NCBI GenBank assembly: GCA_027422505.1
Contig: JAPQWV010000005.1
Location: 9,429,501 to 9,493,500 of the forward strand
Source of the DNA: Craterostigma plantagineum
Lineage: Eukaryota > Streptophyta > Magnoliopsida > Lamiales > Linderniaceae
DNA: 64,000 bases
Reading direction: 5' to 3'
The notes beneath the pieces were generated by a model. That model did no database searches. It saw only the letters and a list, made by a program, of their open reading frames with translations, and was not told the origin of the DNA. Each line of letters opens with the position of its first letter. The first letter of the stretch is position 1. The position numbers and the translations under genes were made by a program. Positions 1 to 10,878 of this stretch are shown here, in pieces.

Positions 1-961
1 TCTGAAGGTAGTCACTAGAGGTTGACTCTCTGATTTGAGAAGTCGAAGCTCTAGAAGGAGATCTTATCATATAATCACATGGTGATATATGATAATGTGA
101 TGAGCTTGATCTAGAAATTCTAGATCTCGGAGTTTTTACATCGACAGATATTCTATCCTGCTCAAATTGTATTTGAACAGTTCCATCTGTTGTCTGTATT
201 GTTTGAGTAGGATTTTTCCTGATTTTGGGTTGCAGAGGCATAGCTCGTTCAATAACCCAATTTTCTGGAAATTGAATTTCTTCCCATTTAATAGATCTAC
301 GAGTTGTGATGTTAGATCTACTAAAATTGGTTTCTATAAGGACAGTTTCGTTGATAGGTTTATCAACAATTTTGCACTGAGGATTCAGCGTATATAAAGG
401 TTTATAATAAATTCTATAACAGATACAAATTACTTCCGAACCCGGAGCGTAATTATATCCATGAGTTTTGACATTTAATGTCAGAGCATCTAATATATTG
501 ACATCAGTCAATGATAATTGGAGATTTGGATAAACATTAAAATAGACTGGACCATGTGCCAGACTAGACTGGATTATTTCCATAAGGGATTGTTTCCAGT
601 CGAGATTTCGACCGTCTCTAAGAGCTGCTATAAAACTCTCTGGTAAACCTTCTAAAGTCAAAGGCTTAAAGGCTACTTGAACTAACCCAATATGAATAAA
701 CTTATGGTTTATTCTGTATTTTTCTAAGTCTCTATTGCTTAGAAGCCTAATAACCATCTCTTCGTTGTTAAGAGAGATAGTTTCTTCGGTAGTTTTGACT
801 ACCTGTTTCAAACCTAATTTTTCAAAAGTTCCTAATTCATAGATTATTTTATAATCTATCTTAGGAATTGTCCAACGATTTAATTTATCTAAATCTTGAG
901 GAACATCATATTCCTCTTCGATACTGTTTTTAACAGTGTCTTTTCTACGCATTAAATTCAT
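1..961 (-). CDS. Endogenous caulimovirid movement protein (partial, runs off the left edge)
   Basis: The minus strand is open from an ATG at 961 to the window edge, about 320 codons. An in-frame TAA lies four codons upstream, so this ATG decides the start. The middle of the protein resembles the 30K-type viral movement protein family, with the stretches GLVQVAFKPLTLEGLPESF and LTLNVKTHGYNY followed by a beta-rich core. After it comes a serine- and arginine-rich linker. Such proteins open cell-to-cell channels in plants; in petuvirus- and florendovirus-like genomes they form the N-terminus of a polyprotein. A tRNA-Met primer site lies 43 bp upstream, as expected at the start of a pararetroviral genome. 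No stop is seen in the visible part. Viral family membership is well supported; the genus is inference. What follows to the left is not in the window. Confidence 0.72.
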   Translation of the reverse strand, partial: MNLMRRKDTVKNSIEEEYDVPQDLDKLNRWTIPKIDYKIIYELGTFEKLGLKQVVKTTEETISLNNEEMVIRLLSNRDLEKYRINHKFIHIGLVQVAFKPLTLEGLPESFIAALRDGRNLDWKQSLMEIIQSSLAHGPVYFNVYPNLQLSLTDVNILDALTLNVKTHGYNYAPGSEVICICYRIYYKPLYTLNPQCKIVDKPINETVLIETNFSRSNITTRRSIKWEEIQFPENWVIERAMPLQPKIRKNPTQTIQTTDGTVQIQFEQDRISVDVKTPRSRISRSSSSHYHISPCDYMIRSPSRASTSQIRESTSSDYLQ

Positions 962-1003
962 TTGAAAAAGACGTTAAACTACACCTTAACTTCTTAATAC
1001 CCC

Positions 1004-1021
1004 ACCATGGCTCTGATACCA
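1004..1021 (-). other. Pararetroviral primer-binding site (tRNA-Met)
   Basis: On the minus strand this reads TGGTATCAGAGCCATGGT, the complement of the 3' end of plant initiator tRNA-Met in the 18-nt form used by caulimovirids. It sits just upstream of the movement-protein ORF on the same strand. Confidence 0.8.
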
Positions 1022-1022
1022 T

Positions 1023-1238
1023 ACGGAGGATCTTTATCAATGGTGGCTTTCTTATGGAGCCTCAATTGAAATTCTTAAAGAACCCTTTTTTGGACTATAT
1101 CAAGAATGGGTTAAAATTTCTCCGAATTTAATTGAAGCGGAGCATAAACATGAATGTATCGAAGGAATGGCTTCTTTACATTTTTATACTGAATTCAGTA
1201 TTCCATGGATTTGGATATATAAGTGTTGGAGTTATTAA
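1023..1238 (+). pseudogene. Caulimovirid-like polyprotein C-terminal fragment, inverted
   Basis: A 71-codon open stretch ends at TAA (1236-1238) on the plus strand. It contains TEDLYQWWLSYG and, near the end, FYTEFSIPWIW, which I associate with the C-terminal part of the polyproteins of plant endogenous pararetroviruses. It starts one base beyond the primer site of the movement-protein segment but points the other way, so the two pieces meet at an inversion junction. No start codon belongs to it, so it is a fragment. Assignment to the same virus is inference. Confidence 0.55.
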
Positions 1239-1244
1239 TAAAAA

Positions 1245-1330
1245 GCTTTGTGGTCTAGTAGATAAGTTTCTATATAAAATGTAAGGTCATGAGTTCAAAC
1301 TCCAAGTACCACAAATGTTTTGGATTTTTT
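1245..1330 (+). mobile_element. tRNA-derived SINE-like unit
   Basis: The segment carries a pol III A-box-like block (TGTGGTCTAGTAGATAAG, about 1249-1266) and a B-box-like block (GGTCATGAGTTCAAACTCC, about 1285-1303) at the spacing of tRNA-related SINE heads in plants. A T- and A-rich stretch follows. It abuts the pararetroviral fragment. No clear target duplication was found, so the 3' limit is uncertain. Confidence 0.5.
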
Positions 1331-1583
1331 CCATTTAAAAAAAAAGTTTGATTAAAAATATTTTTAAAAAAAAGAAAAAGAAAAAACAACACGAATCGGG
1401 TCGGCGGGTCGGACCCGGTTCGTACGGTTTTGGGCAGGTAGGGGTGGGTCCAAACCTTAGGCGCGGCGTGGCGAGTCTCGGGTCCAACATAAGTTAAACG
1501 GGGCAGGTCTCGTTCTCGCAAAGATTGTGCAATTGAGAGCAAATTTGTTCATTGGTATTGTGCCTTTAGAATATAATATTCAT

Positions 1584-2598
1584 GTTATTTGGGAGTTATT
1601 GAAAAAGTAGGCATCTTTCCAACCTTGAATAACAAAAATAGGCACTATGTGCATTGGATTACCAAAATATGCATTCTTATATTTTATTTTCTTTTTGTGA
1701 ATTAATTTATTATGTGCACAAGTTCATTACATAAATAGGCATCCTTTTAATTTATCTTTTTGTATGAAGCAATTTTATAATATACAAAATTAAAGACAAA
1801 ATACAGCAGAAACTAAATAATACATAAAAATACAAAGAAGACGATACACGATTCACACAAATAAAAGAAAGATAATGCACAATTCGGAAAAAAAAAACAA
1901 CCATAGTAATCACTTCTTGCTCCATGTTTCTAAAAAAAAGTTTTGTTCCATGTTAAATTTTTTTACAGTATTTTTCGTCGAAAACTGTATCGATGGAATC
2001 AAGACATCAACCTCGTTTTCGAGAATGGTTGAAGAACCAAAATCGACTCGATAACCCAAAAACTAGATCAATTTCTTGCAAAATCGGATCAAAGTCGAAG
2101 TTTTTTGTCATGAATAAGTAAACCAACACAAAACAAGATAAAAATTAAGAAAAAAGATCAACTAGCCGAAAATATTTATATATCAATGTTGTTCCAAATA
2201 GTTGCTTGCAAATAAAAAAAATTGAATAGTTTTAATGTTATGTATATAGTTATAAAATATTGTAAACATTAAAATATTTAAAAATAAAAGGTGGTTTCCG
2301 GCGAACCAAAAAATTTCTTTTATGAAACATAAAAACCAAATACCGAATTAAAAATGCGATTCTATAATCGGTATAAATGATTTCGACATCGGTTCGATTC
2401 CATTAATCGAACGATGAAGAATCCTACAATTTATAAAATTAATTAAGTATTAAATAAATCAGAAATATATTACACATAAAATTATTAAAATAAATTATAA
2501 AAAATTGTGCCTATTTTTGTAACAATCAACACACAGTGCGTATTTTTGTAAATAACTACTAAAAAATTGCCTACAAATGTAAAACACCCGTTATTTGG
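1584..2598. mobile_element. Non-autonomous Mutator-like element (MULE-type MITE)
   Basis: The 9-bp direct repeat GTTATTTGG at 1584-1592 and 2590-2598 flanks an element of 997 bp (1593-2589). The ends are imperfect inverted repeats of about 90 bp. For example, the left CAAAAATAGGCACTATGTG matches the right CAAAAATACGCACTGTGTG (reverse complement) at 17 of 19 positions, and GTAGGCA occurs in both ends. A 9-bp target duplication with long inverted repeats is the hallmark of Mutator-like elements. The interior is AT-rich with no credible transposase ORF, so it must be mobilised in trans. Confidence 0.8.
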
Positions 2599-5500
2599 TG
2601 TAATGGAGCCTTTTAAGTTATGTGTTATTATTGCTCCTACTTCATGTCTCATTTAATCATAGGGTTGGATTTTTGATTTAGTGGCTCACGAATTTGGTAT
2701 TTTAATTTTATATTCCACCAAATCATAACATCATTGATATCCATGTGATTTATATGATAAAAACATACAAACGTCACTAATTTATTCTTTTTTATAACGA
2801 TCAAAATGATATTCATATTTTTATTTTTGATATTAATAAGAATCATTACTTTTTAAATAATGTATTACATAGAGTGAGACACCATAAGCGAACAATTTCA
2901 AATGGTTCCTCGGGCCCGTTCATGTAAGATATTATTAATAACATAATTGATTGAAACTAATATAATTAATTTATTGTAAAACTCTGGCTAGGCGACCACC
3001 AGACGTCAACCTCCGTGGCGATATTGATAAGTTATGATTTTACATAATATTTATACCGCATAAAAGCGTGATTTGCATTGTATTGATCCGAATAACTTTG
3101 AATATCCTACGTTTACATTTACATTTCTTGTTTTGTAGATATTGGAGCAAAAAAGGCCAAACACGGGAGAATTTGGACATGAAAAGAAAACCCGAAAAAT
3201 AGTGCGTACATACAGAATTCTATTGGCTTGGCCAATATGCAAGTAGGGTCTAAGTTTGCAAAGGTAAAAAATACGGCTCAAGTGACCCTAGGCGCATTAT
3301 TTTTCAAGCAAGAAGGTCTAAATACTGCTCAAGGAAAGATTGAATTATGCAATGGACTGCGCGTATTTTAAGGGAGAGAGAAAACTCAGGGAAGACAAGC
3401 TCTGACACCATCAACCCACCTCTCGACTCTCTCACACTAAGCACACACCTCACCCTCAACTCACATCATCGAACATACACCTCACCCAAATCAAGAACTC
3501 ACGACACTTTACCATCTCACGGCTGAACAGAAGCAACGCAGACGCACAAGAGGGTAACGGAATATCACAGATCAAAAGGCGGGCAACAGTCACGGAGAGA
3601 CGGGGACGCACACAACCACACGACGAATTTGATACGTTTTCCCGTCCTTAATTTATCGTTTATCATGAACCTATTTATTGTGATGCTTTTACCGAAATAT
3701 GCTATGTTCTAATCCCGTTATCTGGGGTTACGATGTAGCCAAACATGATTGCTATTGATTTTCAGCTCGTATGCTATTGGGACTCCTTTTCGCTATGTTG
3801 AGTATCATAATCCGTTATTAATACTTACGAATTTCTGACCAACTTTCGTATAAATAGGTGTTTAGATATGAGAATGAGAGGTGATTATCTGAATGTGTTC
3901 GTTGATTATGATACCATTAGAACATTAGAGATAGTTACGTGACTAGTGCGATGATTTATGATTTTCTGAGTTTAATGCGTTCTACGTGTAGAAATATTGA
4001 CAGAGATATAGGATTCGCATGTTAGAATAGGTCATCGTTGCTAGGAATAGATTGATAATTAAATCGGAAAAATCCATCGTCAACATAAAGTTAAGTATTC
4101 TTTTGAGAACTGAAATCAATAGCATGGTTGTCCACGGTGAAGTCGGAGTCCCCAGATTTATCTTTGATTGAAATCGTTTCGTCGTGCTTCGTTATTTATT
4201 TGGTCATTTACCTTTTAATCGTGTTTTATTATATATCTGCGCATTTTCCGTTATTGTTTCATCAACTACCAACTTGCGATTGCTCAAATAAAACTAGAAT
4301 TAACATAATTTCAGTACTTAGTAGTCATTTGGGTTCCATATCCGTACTTCCGTACCTAGAACGATACGTACACTTGCATGTTTACGATTTTTAGCATTAG
4401 ATATTCGGCTACGGTCTCAATTTTTCTTTTTTCTTTTTCTACAAAAACTTCTCCGAATACATTTTTGAAAAAAAAAAATTCTAAAAACAAAACACATTAT
4501 TGAGATTGACATTATTTATTAAGATGGATATATTTGATATATCTTTACTTTGGTATATATTAGCATATAAACAAAAATAATAAAAAGTAGACATACCAAC
4601 TAAACTATGCCTAGAAAGTAGAAACCGCTAGGCCATCTGGGCGTTTGAGGCCTTCTCGTTAAGGTAAAACTTTGTATGGAATTCTCCCAATAATATTTTT
4701 ATAACATTATTTACATTGTTTTGTAGAATTAGTGCAAATCGTGATATCGGTTGGGAGTTATGTAGACCTGTTAGTAAAGATAAAAAAGTTACTATATTCA
4801 AATGTTGTGAAAAAATCATCAATGGAATTACACGTTGCACTAGCCACTAAAAAATGTAGAATCGTACACCTACAGCCATATTCAAATAATTTTAAGCTTT
4901 GAATTTCCAAGTATATGTGTTATATAATGGTAATTGGCAATGGTATTAGGGCTTCCAAAGCCCAACCCAACTGCACCCAAAAATAGCAGATTTCAGTCAG
5001 CATTTTCGACCTGTTTATGTAAATAAACCCGAACCCACCCCAAAGATTAAGTGGGTCAGGTTAGGTTTTGAATGTTCAATTCGACATCGAACCGTTTATC
5101 AACCCATTTAACCGAATAATAAATAATATAAAAGAAAAAAATAACATGATGATTATGAAATAACTTGATAGTAATTTATGTTTTGTGAGACTTCTGTTAT
5201 TTGGAACTTTAATTGTTTCTTAATTATGTTGATGTTTTTAAAAATAACTGATTTATTTCTCTAATATTTTGCTTGATTTGGATTTATAATTCTGTTTATT
5301 TAGTTAATTTGTTGCTATTTTTTTAAAATTTATAAAAAACGAGTTGGCGAGTTAATGGGTTATATTTGGTTTAAAGCAGGTCGGGTTTGAGTTTGAATTT
5401 TAACCTGAAGTGGTCCCGGTACGATATGGATGTAAAATACTAAGTTCTAAAACTGGTGACTAAATGTTGGACCAAATGTTGGGTCGACACTGACGCCAAC

Positions 5501-6508
5501 ACAGAACGCACAGCGGTATATTTAACAAACTTAGTAAAGAAAGATGGTGAACACGAGATGTAAATTGTGCAGCAAATGCGTGCCTCAAGGCGAAATTCCA
5601 CTAACAGCAACGGATGGCAAAATAACTATCCGAAGACAGTAAAAACAAGCCTAGAAAAACTACGAATCTAAACGATTCTGCAAACTACGAATCTAACGAT
5701 TCTGCAAACCTACAAAGTCCTAAGACTTTTGCAAACGAAATACTAGGCTAAAAAGACACTCTCGTGATAAGTAAAATCGCTCAAACTCGATATGTGCTTT
5801 GCTCATGATTTTCGCTCAATATGTCGCTCAAAAGAGACTTCATGAAAGCTCGAATTTCTCGTCCAAAAGCACTCCTATGGCAGCTCGAAATATCCTTCAA
5901 TTATAGGTCTTGGCTCCCTCTTGAATTGGTAAAAGATCTCTTAATAATCTCCTAAAATATCTCCTTGAAGATCTCCCCAAATATAGTAAACATTTGATTC
6001 GATCTTCTCTCCTTATTGGTTGATCTCATATCTTCCATATTTGGTAGTTGCAATCTTCTATTTTTGGCATGTAGGTGCTCCACTTATTTAGGGCAAGGAA
6101 GACAAAATCTTCTCGAAATCTTCGACATTAACATAACCTGTTTAAGTAAACATGTCAGGTCAGGGTTGAAGTATTCAACCCGTTTATTAAACGAGTTGAA
6201 CCCGAACATGACCAAAGTAAGACGTGTTTGCCACTGCGCATCATAATTCTGCTTACGGGGCTATATTAACAAGTAATTGAGGCACGTGAACCAAGAAAAC
6301 GTAACAAATTCTGTTTGTTATGGAGAAAGTCAACTTGCTATCATAATAAGTCTACGCTCTTAATCATTCCATTCGTCAATTTGTCAGAAAAACGGGACGT
6401 GTCCAATCACTCGAAATACATTAATGTTTGCGTAGCATCGATATTCAAAGTTTCCAACACAAAACCTTAAAAATACATCGTCTGATAAGCATAATCTTGG
6501 AATATCTG
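2599..6508. other. Repeat-derived intergenic DNA, no gene seen
   Basis: No ORF here resembles a known protein and no convincing splice-linked exons were found. About 2,880-4,400 has the uneven composition of a decayed LTR-retrotransposon end, but no LTR borders or primer site could be fixed. About 4,940-5,420 and 6,120-6,200 contain short runs such as AACCCGAACCC and their inverse, a pattern common at hAT or Mutator termini, without matching target duplications. 5,650-5,710 holds a short imperfect direct repeat (ACGAATCTA-ACGATTCTGCAAAC). The rest is AT-rich. Confidence 0.5.
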
Positions 6509-6509
6509 T

Positions 6510-6540
6510 TATATAATATTTCCATCATAATTTGACTGTC
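6510..6540 (+). promoter_or_regulatory. Possible TATA box and W-box upstream of the receptor-like protein
   Basis: A TATA-like stretch (TATATAATA, from about 6510) lies about 140 bp before the ATG at 6653. A WRKY W-box core (TTGACT) at 6532-6537 follows, and its complement (AGTCAA) occurs near 6327. W-boxes are typical of defence-related promoters. The match is short and could be chance. Confidence 0.3.
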
Positions 6541-6652
6541 CGAAAAACACGAACTTTCCTAGAGAATATACAAAGAAGATAAGGACCTTTTCCCATGGAG
6601 TTTACATACATGCTTCTCCACCCATTTGCTTTCCCATCTAAGCTTTCATCAA

Positions 6653-9600
6653 ATGAAGCGACTTTACTTCTTCATCGTCCCATTCGTATCAATCCTCATT
6701 TCAATCACAATATGCTTTGGCCAAACAAATTGCTCGCCAAGCGATCTCAAAGCACTCTTTGAGTTAAAAAACAGCCTCAATGATCCTAAGAACGCACTTT
6801 CATCGTGGAAAGGAAGCAAATGCTGTGAGTGGAGAGGAATAAGCTGTGACAATATCACAAGGGACATCACAACGATCGATCTTCACAACCCTTCTAACAC
6901 AAACGATGTATTATCATGGAGCTTGAGTGGTGAGATCAGCCCATCTTTACTACATCTCAAGTCATTACAGTACTTGGACTTGAGTTCCAACTCATTCGAA
7001 GCAATCCCAGTTCCTAACTTCTTCGGTTCTTTAAGGAACCTTCGTTATCTAAACCTCTCGGGCGCTGGATTTAGCGGGGCGATACCTTCGTCTATAGGTA
7101 ACTTATCTAACTTAGAGTTTCTTGATCTTTCTAATCCAACGTTTAGAATGAGTGTGGACAGCTTTCAATGGCTCACAGCTCTTCTTTCCCTGAAATATCT
7201 CAACATGAATGGAGTTGACCTTTCGTTATCGAGTCAAAACTGGTTGGAAATCCTTACCAAATTGCCTCTATTGACCGAATTGCATCTTTCTAACTGTAAG
7301 TTGTCGGGCTCGATTTCTAACATCAGCCCGGCGAATTTCAGTTCACTCGCTGTAATAGATCTCAGTTTTAATCCATTCAGTTCAAAGTTCCCTGATTGGT
7401 TAGCTAATATAAGCAGCCTTGTGAGCGTTGACTTGAGCAATTGCAGGCTTTTGGGAAGAATTCCACTTGGCCTTGGCGATTTAGGTAATCTTCGGCGCTT
7501 GAGCCTCGCCTTGAATGGGAATTTAACTGCTGGTAGCTTTGCGCTTTTTAGCAGAAGCTGGCGAAGCATCGAAGTTCTTGACTTAGGCGTGAATAAGGTG
7601 CATGGTAAACTTCCTTTTAGTATAGGAAACTTTACTTCTCTTACAGAGTTTGATCTGTCTGATAATAGCATTGAAGGTGGAATACCGAGCAGCATTGGCT
7701 CGTTATGTAGTTTGGTACGTTTTGATCTCTCGGGTAATAACTTGACCGGGAATTTACCGAATAGCCTCGATGGAACTGGGAATTGTGATAGTAATAATAC
7801 TCCTTTGCCCAAGTTATTGTATTTAACATTGAGTAACAATCGAATGATTGGGACATTGCCCAAGTGGTTGGGACAGCTCAAGAATCTCAAAGAGCTTAGT
7901 TTGTCTTACAACTTGTTCGAAGGCCCTTTGCCAGAATCTTTGGGCTCGTTGAAGAATCTGACGACGCTTAGCTTAGAAGGGAACGAACTGACGGGAAATT
8001 TGAATAGCCTCGATGGAACTGGGAATTGTGATAGTAATAATACTCCTTTGCCCAAGTTATTGTATTTAACATTGAGTAACAATCGAATGATTGGGACATT
8101 GCCCAAGTGGTTGGGACAGCTCAAGAATCTCAAAGAGCTTAGTTTGTCTTACAACTTGTTCGAAGGCCCTTTGCCAGAATCTTTGGGCTCGTTGAAGAAT
8201 CTGACGACGCTTAGCTTAGAAGGGAACGAACTGACGGGAAATTTGCCCGAGAGTTTAGGACAGCTCTCAGAGTTGATTGTATACGATGTTTCCTTCAACT
8301 ACTTAACTGGGATTTTGAGCGAGCAACATTTCTCGAAACTGAGCAAAGTGAAGACACTTATACTTGCGTCGAACTCTTTGGTCTTAAACGTAAGTTCAAG
8401 TTGGATTCCTCCGTTCCAAGTTCGTAATCTCAATATGGGATCGATTCGTTTGGGCCCTTCGTTTCCATCGTGGATTAGATCACAGAGGGAGATAATGTTC
8501 CTCGATTTTTCGAATGCGAGCATTTCTAGTTCGTTCCCACCGTGGTTTTGGGATCTTTCGTCTAATCTTTCTCTGCTAAACGTCTCCCTGAATGAGCTAA
8601 AAGGTAGAATCCCAAGCCCATTTCAGATAGCTCCATATGCAGACGTTGATCTGAGCTCAAACCTACTCGAAGGGAACATTCCAATTCCAAGCGTTACGGT
8701 TGAGTTGTTCGATCTTTCCAACAATAGATTTCATGGACAAATTCCTAGGAATATTAGGAGTGTTATGACAGACTTGGTTTTTCTTTCTCTATCTGGTAAT
8801 AAGCTAATGGGAGAAATACCAGAAACCTTAGGCAACATGTCCTTCCTTCAAGTGTTGGATCTTTCGAACAACATAAATCTGAGAGGCAGCATTCCTACAA
8901 GCTTAGGGAGGTGTTCTTACTTGAAAGTTTTGGACCTTGGAAACAATGAACTCTCTGGCTCCCAGAGTCGATAAGTCAGTTGAATCAGCTTCAGTCGCTG
9001 CATTTGAAAGACAATTTCATATCGGGAAATCTTCCCTTTTGGTTGAAGAACCTATCGAGCCTAGAAACACTAGATGTTGCAAACAATGAGTTCAATGGCA
9101 CTATTCCTCCATGGTTTGGTGGGAGTTTTCCGAGCCTTCGTATCCTTAGCTTGAGATCAAATTCATTCTCAGGTGAAATACCTTATACAGTATCGAAGCT
9201 AAGATCACTCCAAGTTCTTGATCTTGGCGAAAACAGCTTCAAGGGAAGGGTCCCATCAAGCTTAGGAAACTTAAGTGCTATAGCCAAACCTCAGAAGATA
9301 AACACTTACCTTTTCTATGGGAAATACAGAGGTTTGTACTACGAAGAAAACATGGTTATTAATCTTAAAGATCAGCTTCGGAAATTCACCAAGACTATAT
9401 CGTTAGTGACAGCGATCGACCTTTCAGGCAACAAACTCTCGGGCGATTTCCCAGCAGAGTTAACCGAACTAAGCGGATTAATGATCTTGAATCTGTCGAG
9501 AAATGACATCATGGGACCAATCCCAGAAAATATTTCAAACTTACGCGAACTGGCCTCGCTTGATCTCTCAGGGAACCATCTCTCAGGACAGATTCCTCGT

Positions 9601-10028
9601 ACCTGGCTTCAATGAGTTCTCTGAGTTACCTTAATCTTTCAGACAACCATTTGTCGGGTAAGATTCCAACGTCTGGCCAGATGTCAACTTTTAATTCAGA
9701 CTCATTTGAGGGTAACTCTCAGCTTTGTGGAGCTCCATTGTCGAAAACCTGCCCTGGAGACGATGAATCGAGCGACGAAAAGGAACCACAAAGTGAGGAG
9801 AAGAGAAGTAGTAAAGAAGAAGGGTTAATTAACAGATGGTTTTACCTTAGTGTAGGGTTAGGATGTGGAGTTGGCATTGTAGTCCCTTACCTTGTAATGG
9901 CGGTTAGAAGGCCTTGGAGCGAAAAGTACTTTGGTTTTGTAGACAAGATATGCTTTGAGGTTCTTTGGTTTGTCGGGAAGAAACCACACCCTACTAATTC
10001 AGCCATGAGAACATCAACAAGAACTTGA
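6653..10028 (+). pseudogene. LRR receptor-like protein (EIX/RLP type), two frameshifts
   Basis: This is an intronless reading of about 1,115 codons. The start is taken as ATG 6653, directly before a signal peptide (MKRLYFFIVPFVSILISI); the open frame extends upstream only through TTG. It has an LRR N-terminal cap (NCSPSDLKALFELKNSLNDP ... KCCEWRGISC), a long array of 24-residue plant LRRs (LxxLxLSxNxLxGxIP), a cap ending CGAPLSKTCPGD, an acidic stretch (about 9757-9822), one membrane segment (WFYLSVGLGCGVGIVVPYL) and a short basic tail with no kinase. That is the layout of EIX2-like receptor-like proteins, which sense microbial ligands at the plasma membrane with SOBIR1/BAK1 partners. Two breaks are seen: at 8961/8962 the frame moves at SGS|PESI (a 4-bp loss would explain the missing LRR residue), and at 9603/9604 (a 1-bp loss restores LASMSSLSY). 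Unless these are assembly errors the product is truncated at about 774 aa, before the membrane anchor. Confidence 0.85.
7759..8244 (+). repeat. Perfect 243-bp tandem duplication inside the LRR array
   Basis: 7759-8001 and 8002-8244 read as identical copies of 243 bp (81 codons), so the frame is kept. Each copy begins at NSLDGTGNCDSNN and ends at NELTGNL, covering about three LRRs plus a short loop. The junction replaces GNLPNS by GNLNS, so one residue of the LRR spacing is lost at the seam. Identity implies a very recent unequal exchange, or an assembly artefact. Confidence 0.9.
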
Positions 10029-10878
10029 AGAGATGCTTTTTAAGGATGATCTGATCAGGTACCTGTCTTAAGTCAAAGTAGTATGTTATAAGTTATCACT
10101 TGTATAAAGTACCCATCAATACATAGTTTAAATGATTATATACAGTCGTTCTCTACCAGCTTTGATCAACTGGGAGACGATCATTTAAAGCAAATCTTTT
10201 ATTTAGGATAGGGTTAACTGAGACAATAATCAGCTAACATTGAACCTTTGGCATTAAGGCATCAACTTGAGATGGAGCTCACATTCATCGCTCGAATTAT
10301 TCGAACATAAAAGGACACGTATGGTTCCATATTTGTCCGTTTATTCTAACATAAAGGGACACGTATAGTCTCACCACAATTCGACGAACGAAACACAAAC
10401 AATATGGTCATAAACTGATGGAACGTAATCGAATTATATTTGGTTTTGAACAACTACACAATCCTGAGGACGTTTGTCGAAACCGTGAGCATCGTAATTC
10501 GATGCAATTTCGTCTTACGCACAACAAATTAAACTCCTATCTCCACTTGCCTAGTTCGTATAAGTTCCGTCATTACTAAATACGCTCGCTCTTTTTCCAA
10601 CTTCAACAATTTACACTCTTTTATTAAGGTCCGAGACTTGGCATAAACCATCATTTTGGTCTGTCAGTTTGATTAGAAAAACAATATCATAATTGGAAGA
10701 AAACACTTCATGACATTTGTATATTCCATGTTACCCCTCTATTTTTTGTTAACTCTTATACATTTATGTATAATATGCACACGCATTTGAACGTGCAAAA
10801 TATACTAATATTATACAATCTTACTATGCTGAATTCATTGTTCAAACATATGTCCAAATAATAAAACTAAAAAGCATA
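10029..10878. other. Intergenic between RLP and TBL, no gene seen
   Basis: The two flanking genes converge here, so this should hold both 3' UTRs. Two near-copies of a short phrase (AACATAAAAGGACACGTATGG at about 10306 and AACATAAAGGGACACGTATAG at about 10350) are the only structure noticed. No ORF of interest. Confidence 0.5.

Noticed and set aside
7234..8133. Two long minus-strand ORFs (218 and 75 codons) opposite the LRR gene
   Set aside because: They are antisense shadows of the leucine-rich repeat codon pattern, and their shared sequence simply mirrors the 243-bp duplication.
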